This document shows positions 24,216 through 32,812 of a stretch of DNA of 40,826 bases, piece after piece. The stretch's first letter is position 1, and the number at the start of each line of letters is the position of its first letter. This stretch comes from Acholeplasmataceae bacterium. Lineage in GTDB: Bacteria; Bacillota_I; Bacilli_A; Acholeplasmatales; UBA5453. The notes under the pieces were generated by a model that saw only the letters and a list, made by a program, of their open reading frames with translations, was not told the origin of the DNA and did no database searches. The position numbers and the translations under genes are program-made. The stretch lies in contig JAQUCY010000002.1 of the NCBI GenBank assembly GCA_028685975.1, positions 1 to 40,826 of the forward strand. Direction: 5' to 3'.

Positions 24216-26699
24216 ATGTTTAAAAAAATATTTGACAGTGGCTATAAAGAATTAAAAAAAGCAAGACCTGTCGCCGATAAAATAGATGCGTTAGCGTTAG
24301 AAATGGAAGCATTAACAGACGAAGAACTTAAGGCTAAAACGCCTTATTTTAAAGAACGTGTTCGTAATGGTGAAACTTTAGAAACGTTAATGGTTGAAGC
24401 TTATGCAGTTGTAAGAGAAGCGTCTAGAAGAGTTACTGGACTTTATCCATATTATGTTCAATTATTGGGGGCTATCGTTATTCATGGTGGTAACATTGCC
24501 GAAATGAAAACTGGTGAAGGTAAAACCTTAACTGCAGTCATGCCAGCTTATTTAAATGCTTTAAGTGATCAAGGGGTTCATATTGTTACGGTAAACGAAT
24601 ACTTAGCAAGACGTGAAGCCGAAGGTGAAATCGGGGATATATTTAGATTTTTAGGGATGAGTGTAGGCTTAAATATTAGAGATCTTAATCCTGATCAAAA
24701 ACGTGAAGCATATGCATGTGATATTCTTTATTCTACTAACAGTGAATTAGGTTTTGATTATTTAAGAGATCATATGGTTTTATATGAAGCAGATATCGTT
24801 CAAAAACGTGGATTAAGTTATGCAATTATTGATGAAGTTGACTCCATCTTAATTGATGAAGCCAGAACGCCACTCATTATTTCAGGTCCTGCTAAACAAA
24901 ATCAAAATCTTTATCAAAGTGCGGATAGATTTGCGAAAAGTTTAAGGGATGAAGATTATTTAATCGACATTGAAGCAAAGGCCATAGAGTTGTCTGAATC
25001 AGGTATCTCAAAAGCTGAAAAAATCTTTAGTGTTGAAAATTTATATGATATTAAAAATGTTAACTTAGTTCACCATATTAACAATGCCTTAAGAAGTAAC
25101 TATATTATGTTTAGAGATAAAGATTACATGGTGGTTGATAATGCAGTGCTTATCATTGACCAATTTACTGGGCGTGTATTACCAGGGAGACAATTTTCTG
25201 AAGGACTTCACCAAGCTTTAGAAGCCAAAGAAAATGTTGAAATTAAAAAAGAAACGATTACAGTTGCAACTATTACCTATCAAAACTTCTTTAGAATGTA
25301 TAAAAAATTATCTGGGATGACTGGGACTGCTAAAACTGAGGAAGAAGAATTTAGAGAAATTTATAACATGTACGTGGTTGAAGTTCCAACCAACGAACCT
25401 GTTATTAGAAGAGATGCACCGGATTTCTTATTTGCAACATTAGATGAAAAATATGAAGCTTTAATTGATGATGTCGAAGAAAGACATTTAAAAGGTCAAC
25501 CCGTCCTATTAGGTACGGTTGCTGTAGAAACGTCTGAACACTTGAGTTTACTACTTAAGAAAAGAAAAATACCACATGAAGTATTAAATGCTAAACAACA
25601 TGAAAGAGAAGCTGAAATTGTTGCTAAAGCTGGTTACTTAGGGGCAGTTACTATCGCAACCAATATGGCTGGACGTGGAACCGATATCAAGTTAGGCGAA
25701 GGTGTTGTTGAAGTGGGTGGACTTGCGGTAATTGGTTCAGAAAGACATGAATCAAGAAGAATTGATAATCAGTTGAGAGGACGTTCAGGACGTCAAGGTG
25801 ACCCAGGATTCTCAAGATTTTACTTATCAGCTGAAGATGAATTATTAATGCGTTTCGGTGGTGAATCATTTAAGCAGCGAATTCAAATGATTCAAAACTT
25901 GAATCAAGACAAAAAGAATCCTTCTTCAAAACCTATACCACTAGAGTCTAAGATGTTCACAAGATTTATTAAAAATGCTCAAAAACGTATTGAAGGTCAA
26001 AACTATGATTTACGTAAGAGTGTTTTAAAATATGATGACGTTATTCGTAAACAAAGAGAAATCATGTACGAACAACGAACCATGGTTATTACGACTCAAG
26101 ATATTGAACCTTTCGTTCTAAAGACGATTCAAACCTATTTAAAAGAGTTTGTTGCTGATTTTATTTATAACAAACCAAATTTTACAGCTCATGATATTAT
26201 TAGTGCTTTTGACGGTCATATCTTTGTTACAGGGTCATTGAGTGAGGATTTATTAAGTGGTATTGATGCAAAAAACATGGAAACATTCATGTTGGATTTA
26301 GCAGAAAAAGAAGTCTTTAAGAAAAAAGACAATGTACCACTTCAAATTTATCAAGAATTTTTAAAAGTGATTACCTTAAGAGTTATTGATACCCATTGGA
26401 CACGACATATTGACCAAATGAGTGAACTTAGACAAAATGTTCGTCTACAATCCTATGCACAATCTAATCCACTTCAAATTTATCAAGAAGAAGGATTTAA
26501 GATGTATAAGGATATGAACTATAGCATTTCCAAAGATATTACAACCTTCGCTATTAGAGCTCAAATTAGGGTTAATACTGAACGTGAACAAGTTATTAAA
26601 AATACTTCTACTAATGAAGGCAGAGAATTAAAAGGAAATAAAAACCAACCTAAAGGAAAAGGCAAGAAAAACAAGTACCAAAGAGCACTTGGACGATAG
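24216..26699 (+). CDS. secA: Preprotein translocase ATPase SecA
   Basis: SecA (827 residues) drives proteins through the SecYEG channel. Visible motifs are MKTGEGKTLTAVMPAYLNAL (Walker A), IIDEVDSILIDEARTPLIIS (Walker B region), TITYQNFFRMY, the SGMTGTAKTEEEEF block, ATNMAGRGTDIKLGEGV and QLRGRSGRQGDPG. The C-terminus ends in a Lys-rich tail (KGKGKKNKYQRALGR) without the Cys-rich zinc finger that binds SecB in other bacteria. GTG 24207 lies in the GTTGTGATAA ribosome binding site, so I start at ATG 24216. It has its own promoter and terminator. Confidence 0.97.
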   Translation: MFKKIFDSGYKELKKARPVADKIDALALEMEALTDEELKAKTPYFKERVRNGETLETLMVEAYAVVREASRRVTGLYPYYVQLLGAIVIHGGNIAEMKTGEGKTLTAVMPAYLNALSDQGVHIVTVNEYLARREAEGEIGDIFRFLGMSVGLNIRDLNPDQKREAYACDILYSTNSELGFDYLRDHMVLYEADIVQKRGLSYAIIDEVDSILIDEARTPLIISGPAKQNQNLYQSADRFAKSLRDEDYLIDIEAKAIELSESGISKAEKIFSVENLYDIKNVNLVHHINNALRSNYIMFRDKDYMVVDNAVLIIDQFTGRVLPGRQFSEGLHQALEAKENVEIKKETITVATITYQNFFRMYKKLSGMTGTAKTEEEEFREIYNMYVVEVPTNEPVIRRDAPDFLFATLDEKYEALIDDVEERHLKGQPVLLGTVAVETSEHLSLLLKKRKIPHEVLNAKQHEREAEIVAKAGYLGAVTIATNMAGRGTDIKLGEGVVEVGGLAVIGSERHESRRIDNQLRGRSGRQGDPGFSRFYLSAEDELLMRFGGESFKQRIQMIQNLNQDKKNPSSKPIPLESKMFTRFIKNAQKRIEGQNYDLRKSVLKYDDVIRKQREIMYEQRTMVITTQDIEPFVLKTIQTYLKEFVADFIYNKPNFTAHDIISAFDGHIFVTGSLSEDLLSGIDAKNMETFMLDLAEKEVFKKKDNVPLQIYQEFLKVITLRVIDTHWTRHIDQMSELRQNVRLQSYAQSNPLQIYQEEGFKMYKDMNYSISKDITTFAIRAQIRVNTEREQVIKNTSTNEGRELKGNKNQPKGKGKKNKYQRALGR

Positions 26700-26703
26700 A
26701 TTT

Positions 26704-26737
26704 AAAGGAAAAAGGCATTTTTGCCTTTTTCCTTTTT
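26704..26737 (+). terminator. Terminator of secA
   Basis: A 14-base arm at 26704-26717 (AAAGGAAAAAGGCA) pairs with 26722-26735, with a four-T loop and T-tract. The stem is near perfect. Confidence 0.93.
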
Positions 26738-26764
26738 ACAAACACAAACATTATAACTATATGT

Positions 26765-26770
26765 TATAAT
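26765..26770 (+). promoter_or_regulatory. Extended -10 of the prfB operon
   Basis: TATAAT at 26765-26770 is preceded by TGT, giving an extended -10 (ATGTTATAAT), 17 bases before ATG 26787. No good -35 is visible. Confidence 0.6.
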
Positions 26771-26786
26771 TATTTAGAGGTGTAAT

Positions 26787-27881
26787 ATGGAACGCTATGA
26801 AATAAATAAATACTTAAATGACTTTGAAATAAGGATAGAAGATTTAAAAACCTCATTAAATTTAGATAAAATTAAAAGTGAATATCAACATCTTTGCCAA
26901 GTTCAATTAGAACCTGGTTTTTGGGATGATGTGAAACACGCTCAAGAAACAATTGAAAAAACGAATGATATTAAAGAACAAATAGATACGATAGAAGATT
27001 TACAAGGGAGTTATGAAGTTATCTACGAACTTTTTGAATTAACAGAAGAAGGTTCTGTTGAATGGAATTTAATTGAAGATGAGATTATAGCCTTAGAAAA
27101 AAGATTAAAAGCTTTTGAATTATTAACGCTATTAAACGGACCTTATGATAAAAATGATTGTATTTTAGAGCTACATCCTGGTGCTGGTGGGACAGAATCT
27201 CAAGACTGGTGTGAAATGTTATATAGGATGTATTCTAGGTATGCATCTAGACACCGTTATAAAGTTGATCTATTAGATTTACAACCAGGTGAAGAAGCGG
27301 GGATTAAAAGTGTTACTTTAAAAATTAAAGGTAAATATGCCTATGGGAACTTAAAAAGTGAAGTAGGCGTTCATAGATTGGTCCGAATTTCACCATTTGA
27401 TTCTAATAAACGAAGACATACCTCGTTTGTTAGTTGCGATGTAACACCTATTATTGAAGATGTGAGTGAAATCATTATCAACGATGAAGATATTCGAGTG
27501 GATGTTTACAGGTCAAGTGGAGCTGGTGGGCAGTCTGTTAACACAACGGATAGTGCAGTAAGAATCACACACATACCAACAGGTATTGTCGTAACCTGTC
27601 AAAATGAAAGAAGTCAACTGCAAAATAAGACGGTTGCAATGAACATTTTAAAATCAAAATTAGCAGCTTTACAAGAAGCAGAACGCATGGCTGAACTTGA
27701 AGGGTTAAAAGGAACTCAAAAAGACATTGCCTGGGGTTCTCAAATTAGAAGTTATGTGTTTCATCCATACCAAATGGTTAAAGATCATAGAACTGGTGCT
27801 GAAACAGCTCAAACAGATTTGGTCATGGATGGAGATATTGATTCTTTTATTAATAGTTATTTGAAACAGGTGGTCAAATGA
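26787..27881 (+). CDS. prfB: Peptide chain release factor 2 (no programmed frameshift)
   Basis: RF2 (364 residues) terminates translation at UGA and UAA. It has the stop-recognition SPF tripeptide in VRISPFDSNKRRHTSF and the catalytic GGQ in SGAGGQSVN near residue 247. The N-terminal region is read without interruption: where many bacteria have a CUU-UGA +1 frameshift around codon 25, this gene reads on in frame (KTSLNLDKIKSEYQ). Autoregulation by frameshifting is therefore absent. AGGTGTAATATGG marks the start. The gene itself ends in TGA, which overlaps the yitT ATG (ATGA). Confidence 0.96.
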   Translation: MERYEINKYLNDFEIRIEDLKTSLNLDKIKSEYQHLCQVQLEPGFWDDVKHAQETIEKTNDIKEQIDTIEDLQGSYEVIYELFELTEEGSVEWNLIEDEIIALEKRLKAFELLTLLNGPYDKNDCILELHPGAGGTESQDWCEMLYRMYSRYASRHRYKVDLLDLQPGEEAGIKSVTLKIKGKYAYGNLKSEVGVHRLVRISPFDSNKRRHTSFVSCDVTPIIEDVSEIIINDEDIRVDVYRSSGAGGQSVNTTDSAVRITHIPTGIVVTCQNERSQLQNKTVAMNILKSKLAALQEAERMAELEGLKGTQKDIAWGSQIRSYVFHPYQMVKDHRTGAETAQTDLVMDGDIDSFINSYLKQVVK

Positions 27882-28744
27882 GAATGAATAAAACTTCAGC
27901 TATTGAAATTACACAAATCATCTTAGGTATAATTTTAATGAATTTAGGATTCTATTTTTTCTTATTACCTATTGACTTGGTTACTGGTGGAGTATCGGGG
28001 ATTGCGGTTATTCTTAACACATTTGGTATATCACCATCATTGTCTATTTTGTTAATGAATATTGCTTTTGCAATTTTAGGTTTATTTATTATGGGCAAAA
28101 ATTTCTTTTTCAAAGTAATTTTAGGCTCACTAATGTCTCCCCTAGTGATTTTTATTTTAGAATTTTTGAATGTTGATCAAATGCTAATTTTGAATCAATT
28201 AACTGAATCTAGACTTTTGGTGTCTTCTCTGCTTGGCGCTTTAAGCGTCGGCTTTGGGTTAGGGATAGTTTTTAGAAATGGTGGATCTACTGGCGGAATT
28301 GATATCCTCCAAAATATCATGAATAAAAAACACCATTTATCTTATAATGTGGCTTTTATATTAACAGATGGCGTAATCGTTTTAATTGGACTGTTATTCT
28401 TTAAAAATATCGAAAATTTCTTGTTTTCTGTTGGCGTTGTTATCCTTTCTGGATTAATTATCGATAATATTTCTATTTTAGGCCGAGCAGGACAAACTTT
28501 GTTTATCGTGACAGAAAAAGAAGATGAAGTTAAACAAGCGATATTTAAAGAACTAGATCGAGGAACAACGGTTATTGAGGCTAAAGGCGGCTACTCTGGT
28601 AAAAATAAAAAATTGGTAATATGTGTTACATCGAAGCGTGAACTTAATCTTGTGAGGACGGTTGTTGATCAAGCTGACCCAGATGCATTTACGTTTATCG
28701 CTCAAACAAAGGAGGCGGTTGGACGTGGTTTTTCGCGGGATTAA
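27878..28744 (+). CDS. YitT-family membrane protein (DUF2179)
   Basis: This 288-residue YitT protein has about five to six membrane segments over residues 8-195, including GFYFFLLPIDLVTGGVSGIA and the conserved NGGSTGGIDILQNIMNKK. A cytoplasmic DUF2179 domain follows (LFIVTEKEDEV, LDRGTTVIEAKGGYSG, KKLVICVTSKRELN). The family is widespread in Firmicutes; its transport or signalling role is not settled. AGGTGG precedes ATG 27878, which overlaps the prfB stop. Its end overlaps ctpA by about 20 bases. Confidence 0.9.
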   Translation: MRMNKTSAIEITQIILGIILMNLGFYFFLLPIDLVTGGVSGIAVILNTFGISPSLSILLMNIAFAILGLFIMGKNFFFKVILGSLMSPLVIFILEFLNVDQMLILNQLTESRLLVSSLLGALSVGFGLGIVFRNGGSTGGIDILQNIMNKKHHLSYNVAFILTDGVIVLIGLLFFKNIENFLFSVGVVILSGLIIDNISILGRAGQTLFIVTEKEDEVKQAIFKELDRGTTVIEAKGGYSGKNKKLVICVTSKRELNLVRTVVDQADPDAFTFIAQTKEAVGRGFSRD

Positions 28745-30113
28745 AACTTTAGTTAAAACAATTTTAACGGGCTTAGTCGTTGTTGTACTTTCAAGTTGTA
28801 CAATTCAATTCACGAATCCAAATACAAACTATCAAAATAGATCTGTTAATTCTCAAGTTAATGAGGTTTACGATATATTAAAAGAGTTGTATTATGAAGA
28901 TTTACCGTTAGATTTAACTAAAATTGACACTTTAGATGAATTGTTAGGCTATGTTGATCCTTATACGTATGTTTATGAAGCTGATACGAGAAGTATTGAA
29001 ACTGGTGAAACTTATGTTGGGGTTGGATTAACTATTCAAGAACACCCAAATGGATTACTTGTTACAGCTGTGAATCCATTGACAGATAACTATTATTTAA
29101 TGTATGTTGGTGATATTATTACTGAGGTTAATTCAGTTGTTTTAGAAGGGTTAAAGTTTGAAGAGAAAACCCCTTTATTAAAGGGTTTAATAGGGGAAGA
29201 AAAACAACTTAAAATAATTAGATTCAATCAAGAAATCGAGTTAAGTATTCATCTACAAGATGTACCGTTTAATAGCATTGTTTCACAAAAGATTGGCACA
29301 GTTGGTTATATTGAAATTAATCGATTTGCTGGAACAACTGCAGATTTATTTTCAGAAGCTTTATTAGGATTAGAAACTGAGGGAATAGAAGCTTTGGTGA
29401 TTGACGTTAGAGATAATGGTGGCGGGTATTTATCAGCTGTTACTGATATATTAGAAAACTTTGTTTATGGTGAGGATGAATACCTCTATCTTTATAATGT
29501 TAAAGCGGATAGCTATAGTGCCTCTAAACCAAAAACGGATGTTATCGCAAAACCTTATCCAATTGTTACATTGGTTAACAACAATAGTGCCAGTGCTTCA
29601 GAGGTATTGGCAGGGGTTTTAAAACAATTTAATTACCCTGTTTTTGGTGAAAGAACCTTTGGTAAGGATGTCTACCAAATTGGATATCCAGTTAAAAGTG
29701 TTGGGGAAAATTTTTATCTAAACCTTACTGGTGGATATTGGATGTTAGGAGACATGACTCGAGTTACGGGTGGAATAGTTCCCACTAAATATCATGTACA
29801 AACAGGAATTAAAGGGTTACTTTATCCTGTTTTAGAAGATACATATGAATTAGGTGATGCCAATCCTTATATCGAAACTTACCAATATTTGATTAATATG
29901 TCGGTTGGTGGGAATTATGAAGCTGGGTTATTTGATGCAGATTTTAAGAATATGGTGGAATTGTATCAACAAGTGAATAGTTTAACTGTCAATGGTATGC
30001 TAGATGAACCAACCATCTTAACATTGGTGGACTTTTATAAAATAGAATCTCTGAAACAAGAGTTGGATCATCAATTGACTGCAGCACTTTTGTTTGCTGG
30101 AGGTTTGTTCTAA
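28725..30113 (+). CDS. ctpA: S41 C-terminal processing peptidase, lipoprotein
   Basis: This 462-residue Ctp-type serine protease has a lipoprotein signal (LVKTILTGLVVVVLSSC, Cys25) that anchors it outside the membrane. An N-terminal helical region, a PDZ domain (GVGLTIQEHPNGLLVTAV) and the S41 catalytic domain follow, with Ser in NNNSASASEVLAGVL and Lys in ERTFGKDVYQ. A C-terminal peptidoglycan-binding-like repeat closes it (VELYQQVNSLTVNGMLDEPT). The frame opens at 28662, but AAAGGAGG (28708-28715) points to TTG 28719 or, with better spacing, GTG 28725, which I use. recX starts at its stop. Confidence 0.9.
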   Translation: MVFRGIKTLVKTILTGLVVVVLSSCTIQFTNPNTNYQNRSVNSQVNEVYDILKELYYEDLPLDLTKIDTLDELLGYVDPYTYVYEADTRSIETGETYVGVGLTIQEHPNGLLVTAVNPLTDNYYLMYVGDIITEVNSVVLEGLKFEEKTPLLKGLIGEEKQLKIIRFNQEIELSIHLQDVPFNSIVSQKIGTVGYIEINRFAGTTADLFSEALLGLETEGIEALVIDVRDNGGGYLSAVTDILENFVYGEDEYLYLYNVKADSYSASKPKTDVIAKPYPIVTLVNNNSASASEVLAGVLKQFNYPVFGERTFGKDVYQIGYPVKSVGENFYLNLTGGYWMLGDMTRVTGGIVPTKYHVQTGIKGLLYPVLEDTYELGDANPYIETYQYLINMSVGGNYEAGLFDADFKNMVELYQQVNSLTVNGMLDEPTILTLVDFYKIESLKQELDHQLTAALLFAGGLF

Positions 30114-30856
30114 TGGTCATCACTGAAATAAAACGGGTTAAAAATGGATATCATTTAACAATCGATAATGAGGTAGTACACTTAGAAACCTCGGTAATGG
30201 TCGATTATAAATTAAAGAAAAACCAAGTTTTATCATTAAAAGAATTTAGAGAAATAATTGAACAAAACGATCTTGCGAAAATCAAAAGATTAGCGGTTGT
30301 TTACGTAGCTAAGGCTCGAAGTGTTCACTCTTTCAAAGAGTATTTAAGAGGCCTAGACGCCAAAAAAGAGTATATTGAACTACTTACTAAGCAGTTTAAA
30401 GAAAAAGGGTATTTAAATGATTTTTCTTATGCGGCAGATTTTGTGCATCGTTATGAAAAGAAATATGGTGAAAAAAGACTTAAAAATATGTTGATTGAAA
30501 AAGGTATTCATCCTGATGTTATTGAAAAAGTCTTGAAAGACCATACCGATATAAATTTAGAATCTCAAGTTCAAACTCTTTGTTTAACAGTGAAAGCGGA
30601 TAATTATGAGAAAGCGAAAATAAAAATCACAAGAAAGATGATTGGATTAGGGTATGAACTAAATCAAACCATAACATATATTGATAAGTATTTAGATAAA
30701 GCCAAATTTAATGAGGATTCAGTAATTAATAAGTACTACAAGGTAGCTCTAAAAAAATATCAGAAGAAGTATGAAGGTTATGAATTACAAACCAAAATCA
30801 AGAAATACTTATATGATCAAGGCTTTAGTTTAGATACAATCGATAAAATATTATAG
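30113..30856 (+). CDS. recX: Recombination regulator RecX
   Basis: RecX (247 residues) limits RecA filament growth. The protein is helical and made of three-helix repeats. It contains KEYLRGLDAKKEYIELLTKQ followed by KGYLNDFSYAADFVHRY and YGEKRLKNMLIEKGI, which is the family signature. A later repeat reads YEGYELQTKIKKYLYDQGF. Its N-terminal 60 residues are strand-rich, as in longer Firmicutes RecX. The ATG overlaps the ctpA stop by one base. glgB follows after 19 bases. Confidence 0.86.
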   Translation: MVITEIKRVKNGYHLTIDNEVVHLETSVMVDYKLKKNQVLSLKEFREIIEQNDLAKIKRLAVVYVAKARSVHSFKEYLRGLDAKKEYIELLTKQFKEKGYLNDFSYAADFVHRYEKKYGEKRLKNMLIEKGIHPDVIEKVLKDHTDINLESQVQTLCLTVKADNYEKAKIKITRKMIGLGYELNQTITYIDKYLDKAKFNEDSVINKYYKVALKKYQKKYEGYELQTKIKKYLYDQGFSLDTIDKIL

Positions 30857-30875
30857 AGAAAATTGGGAGGAAACT

Positions 30876-32726
30876 ATGTTTAAATTGTCTAGTGAAGATG
30901 CTTATTTTTTTAATCAAGGTCGACTTTATGATGCGAAAAGAATTTTTGGCTCGTTTTTGATTAAAAATGACAAAGGAATTATTGTAGGTACACGTTTTAC
31001 AGTTTATGCCCCTAATGCGAAAATGGTGAGTGTCGTTGGGGAATTTAATGGCTGGAACAATGATTCTCATCACTTAGAAAAGATTGATGAGAATGGGGTT
31101 TGGAGTATTACCATTCCTTGGAACTTGGAATGGGCTGCTTATAAGTATTGTATTGATACAGGATCGAGTTTATTGTATAAAGCAGATCCTTACGCAACGT
31201 TTGCCGAAGAAAGACCAAATACTGCGTCAAAAGTCTATGATATTGATGGATATGAATGGAATGATGCTGAATGGTTTCATACTAAAAAAAAGGTTTATGA
31301 CCAACCTTTGATTATTTATGAACTACATTTAGGAAGTTGGCGAAGAAAATATGGTATGTTTTTTAAGTTTAATGAGATTGTTGAGCAATTGATAAAACAC
31401 CTAAAAGAACAAAATTATACACATGTTGAATTGATGCCTATTTATGAACATCCATTGGATGATTCATGGGGGTATCAAGGGACAGGGTATTATGCCGCTA
31501 CATCGCGTTATGGGGTTCCTAAAGACTTAATGTATATGATTGATCGACTTCACCAAGAAGGTTTCGGTGTTATTATGGACTGGGTTCCAGGGCATATTTG
31601 TAAAGACGCTCATGGGCTTTATTTCTTTGATGGTTCACCTCTTTACGAATATGATGAAAAATGGAAACGTGAAAATGAAGTATGGGGAACCGCAAATCTA
31701 GATTTATCTAAAGGAATTACGAGAAGCTTTTTAATATCTAATGCTTTATTTTGGATGGAGTATTTTCATGTGGATGGGTTTAGAGTGGATGCAGTATCTA
31801 ACATTATTTACTATTTAGGTGACCCTAGAAATGGAACCAACACTGGGGCGATTGAATTTTTAAGAGAATTATCAAGAAATATTTTTAAAAAAGATGACCG
31901 AGTTTTATTAATGGCAGAAGACTCAACTGCACATCCTGGTGTTACTAAACCAGTTGATGACGGTGGATTAGGGTTTAACTATAAATGGAATATGGGTTTT
32001 ATGAATGACGTTTTACGTTATTTTAAGAAGGATCCTATTTATAGAAAATGGCATCATGAGGATATAACATTCGGATTAACCTATGCTTTTAGTGAACAAT
32101 TTGTCTTACCGTTTAGCCATGATGAAGTTGTTCATGGAAAAGGAACACTGCTTACCAGGATGCCAGGAGATTACTGGCAGAAATTTGCCAATTATAGAGC
32201 CTTAATTGGTTTATGGGCAACCCATCCAGGCAAAAAATTACTTTTTATGGGCCAAGAATTTGCTCATTTTGCGGAATGGGATGTTAATAAGGATTTAGAT
32301 TGGAATTTATTCCAGTTTGAGAGTCATTCTAAGGCGAACGTATTTGTTAGAGACATGTTGTGGCTCGTTAAAAGTGAAAAAGCATTATATGAAAAAGACC
32401 ATGATTCAAGTGGATTTAACTGGATTGATTCTACGAATGCGGAACAATCTATTTTCTCATTTTTAAGATACGCTGGTGACGGTTCGTTTGTTGTGGTAGT
32501 ATTAAACCTAACCCCTAATGTTTATCACGGGTTTGAATTAGGAGTCCCAGAAAAAGGTAAATATATCGAAATTATGAATAGTGATCTTTCTAAATATGGA
32601 GGGTCTAATCAATACAATGGTGAGCCACTCTTTAGTTCTGATGAAACTAGACATAATCAACCCTATCACGTCAAGATGCTTGTAAGTCCGCTATCGGTAA
32701 CGATTTTAAAGTTAAGCAACAACTAA
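30876..32726 (+). CDS. glgB: 1,4-alpha-glucan (glycogen) branching enzyme
   Basis: GlgB (616 residues) creates alpha-1,6 branches in glycogen. A CBM48 domain (GTRFTVYAPNAKMVSVVGEF) precedes a GH13 barrel with YELHLGSWRR, WGYQGTGYYAATSRYG, the nucleophile in VDGFRVDAVS, the acid/base Glu in LLMAEDST and the third Asp in FSHDEVVHGKG. A C-terminal beta domain follows. GGGAGGAAAC precedes ATG 30876. It may be transcribed with recX. glgP lies downstream but has its own promoter region with a LacI/CcpA-type operator. Confidence 0.95.
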   Translation: MFKLSSEDAYFFNQGRLYDAKRIFGSFLIKNDKGIIVGTRFTVYAPNAKMVSVVGEFNGWNNDSHHLEKIDENGVWSITIPWNLEWAAYKYCIDTGSSLLYKADPYATFAEERPNTASKVYDIDGYEWNDAEWFHTKKKVYDQPLIIYELHLGSWRRKYGMFFKFNEIVEQLIKHLKEQNYTHVELMPIYEHPLDDSWGYQGTGYYAATSRYGVPKDLMYMIDRLHQEGFGVIMDWVPGHICKDAHGLYFFDGSPLYEYDEKWKRENEVWGTANLDLSKGITRSFLISNALFWMEYFHVDGFRVDAVSNIIYYLGDPRNGTNTGAIEFLRELSRNIFKKDDRVLLMAEDSTAHPGVTKPVDDGGLGFNYKWNMGFMNDVLRYFKKDPIYRKWHHEDITFGLTYAFSEQFVLPFSHDEVVHGKGTLLTRMPGDYWQKFANYRALIGLWATHPGKKLLFMGQEFAHFAEWDVNKDLDWNLFQFESHSKANVFVRDMLWLVKSEKALYEKDHDSSGFNWIDSTNAEQSIFSFLRYAGDGSFVVVVLNLTPNVYHGFELGVPEKGKYIEIMNSDLSKYGGSNQYNGEPLFSSDETRHNQPYHVKMLVSPLSVTILKLSNN

Positions 32727-32728
32727 AA

Positions 32729-32742
32729 TGAAATCGGTTGCA
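32729..32742. promoter_or_regulatory. Candidate LacI-family/cre-like operator
   Basis: TGAAATCGGTTGCA fits the general cre/LacI-family pattern TGNAANCGNWNNCA. It lies in the glgB-glgP gap, about 37 bases upstream of the glgP -10. It is a pattern match only. Confidence 0.4.
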
Positions 32743-32759
32743 CGTCCTAGTAAACCGAT
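32733..32759. repeat. Inverted repeat in the glgB-glgP gap
   Basis: ATCGGTT (32733-32739) and AACCGAT (32753-32759) form a perfect 7+7 inverted repeat. No T-tract follows, so it is not an intrinsic terminator. Its right arm reaches the glgP -35 position, suggesting an operator. Confidence 0.55.
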
Positions 32760-32778
32760 GTGATAGTATTTTGTATGA

Positions 32779-32784
32779 TATAAT
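32779..32784 (+). promoter_or_regulatory. Extended -10 of glgP
   Basis: TGATATAAT, an extended -10, lies 28 bases before ATG 32813. No clear -35 is seen; activator or repressor control is possible. Confidence 0.6.
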
Positions 32785-32812
32785 AAGTTGGTTTAAAAAA
32801 GGAGAATGCAAA

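Noticed and set aside
26787-26880. Programmed +1 frameshift in prfB
   Set aside because: The frame is continuous from ATG to the end with a family-like N-terminus; no CTTTGA slippery site is present.
30825-31073. Minus-strand 82-codon frame at the recX-glgB junction
   Set aside because: It is antisense to both genes, without a ribosome binding site or recognisable domain.
32733-32759. Inverted repeat after glgB as an intrinsic terminator
   Set aside because: The 13-base loop and lack of a following T-tract make termination unlikely.
32738-32812. 25-codon N-terminal extension of glgP
   Set aside because: It would cover the promoter and operator-like sequences. ATG 32813 has AAGGAGAA and gives a normal GlgP start.
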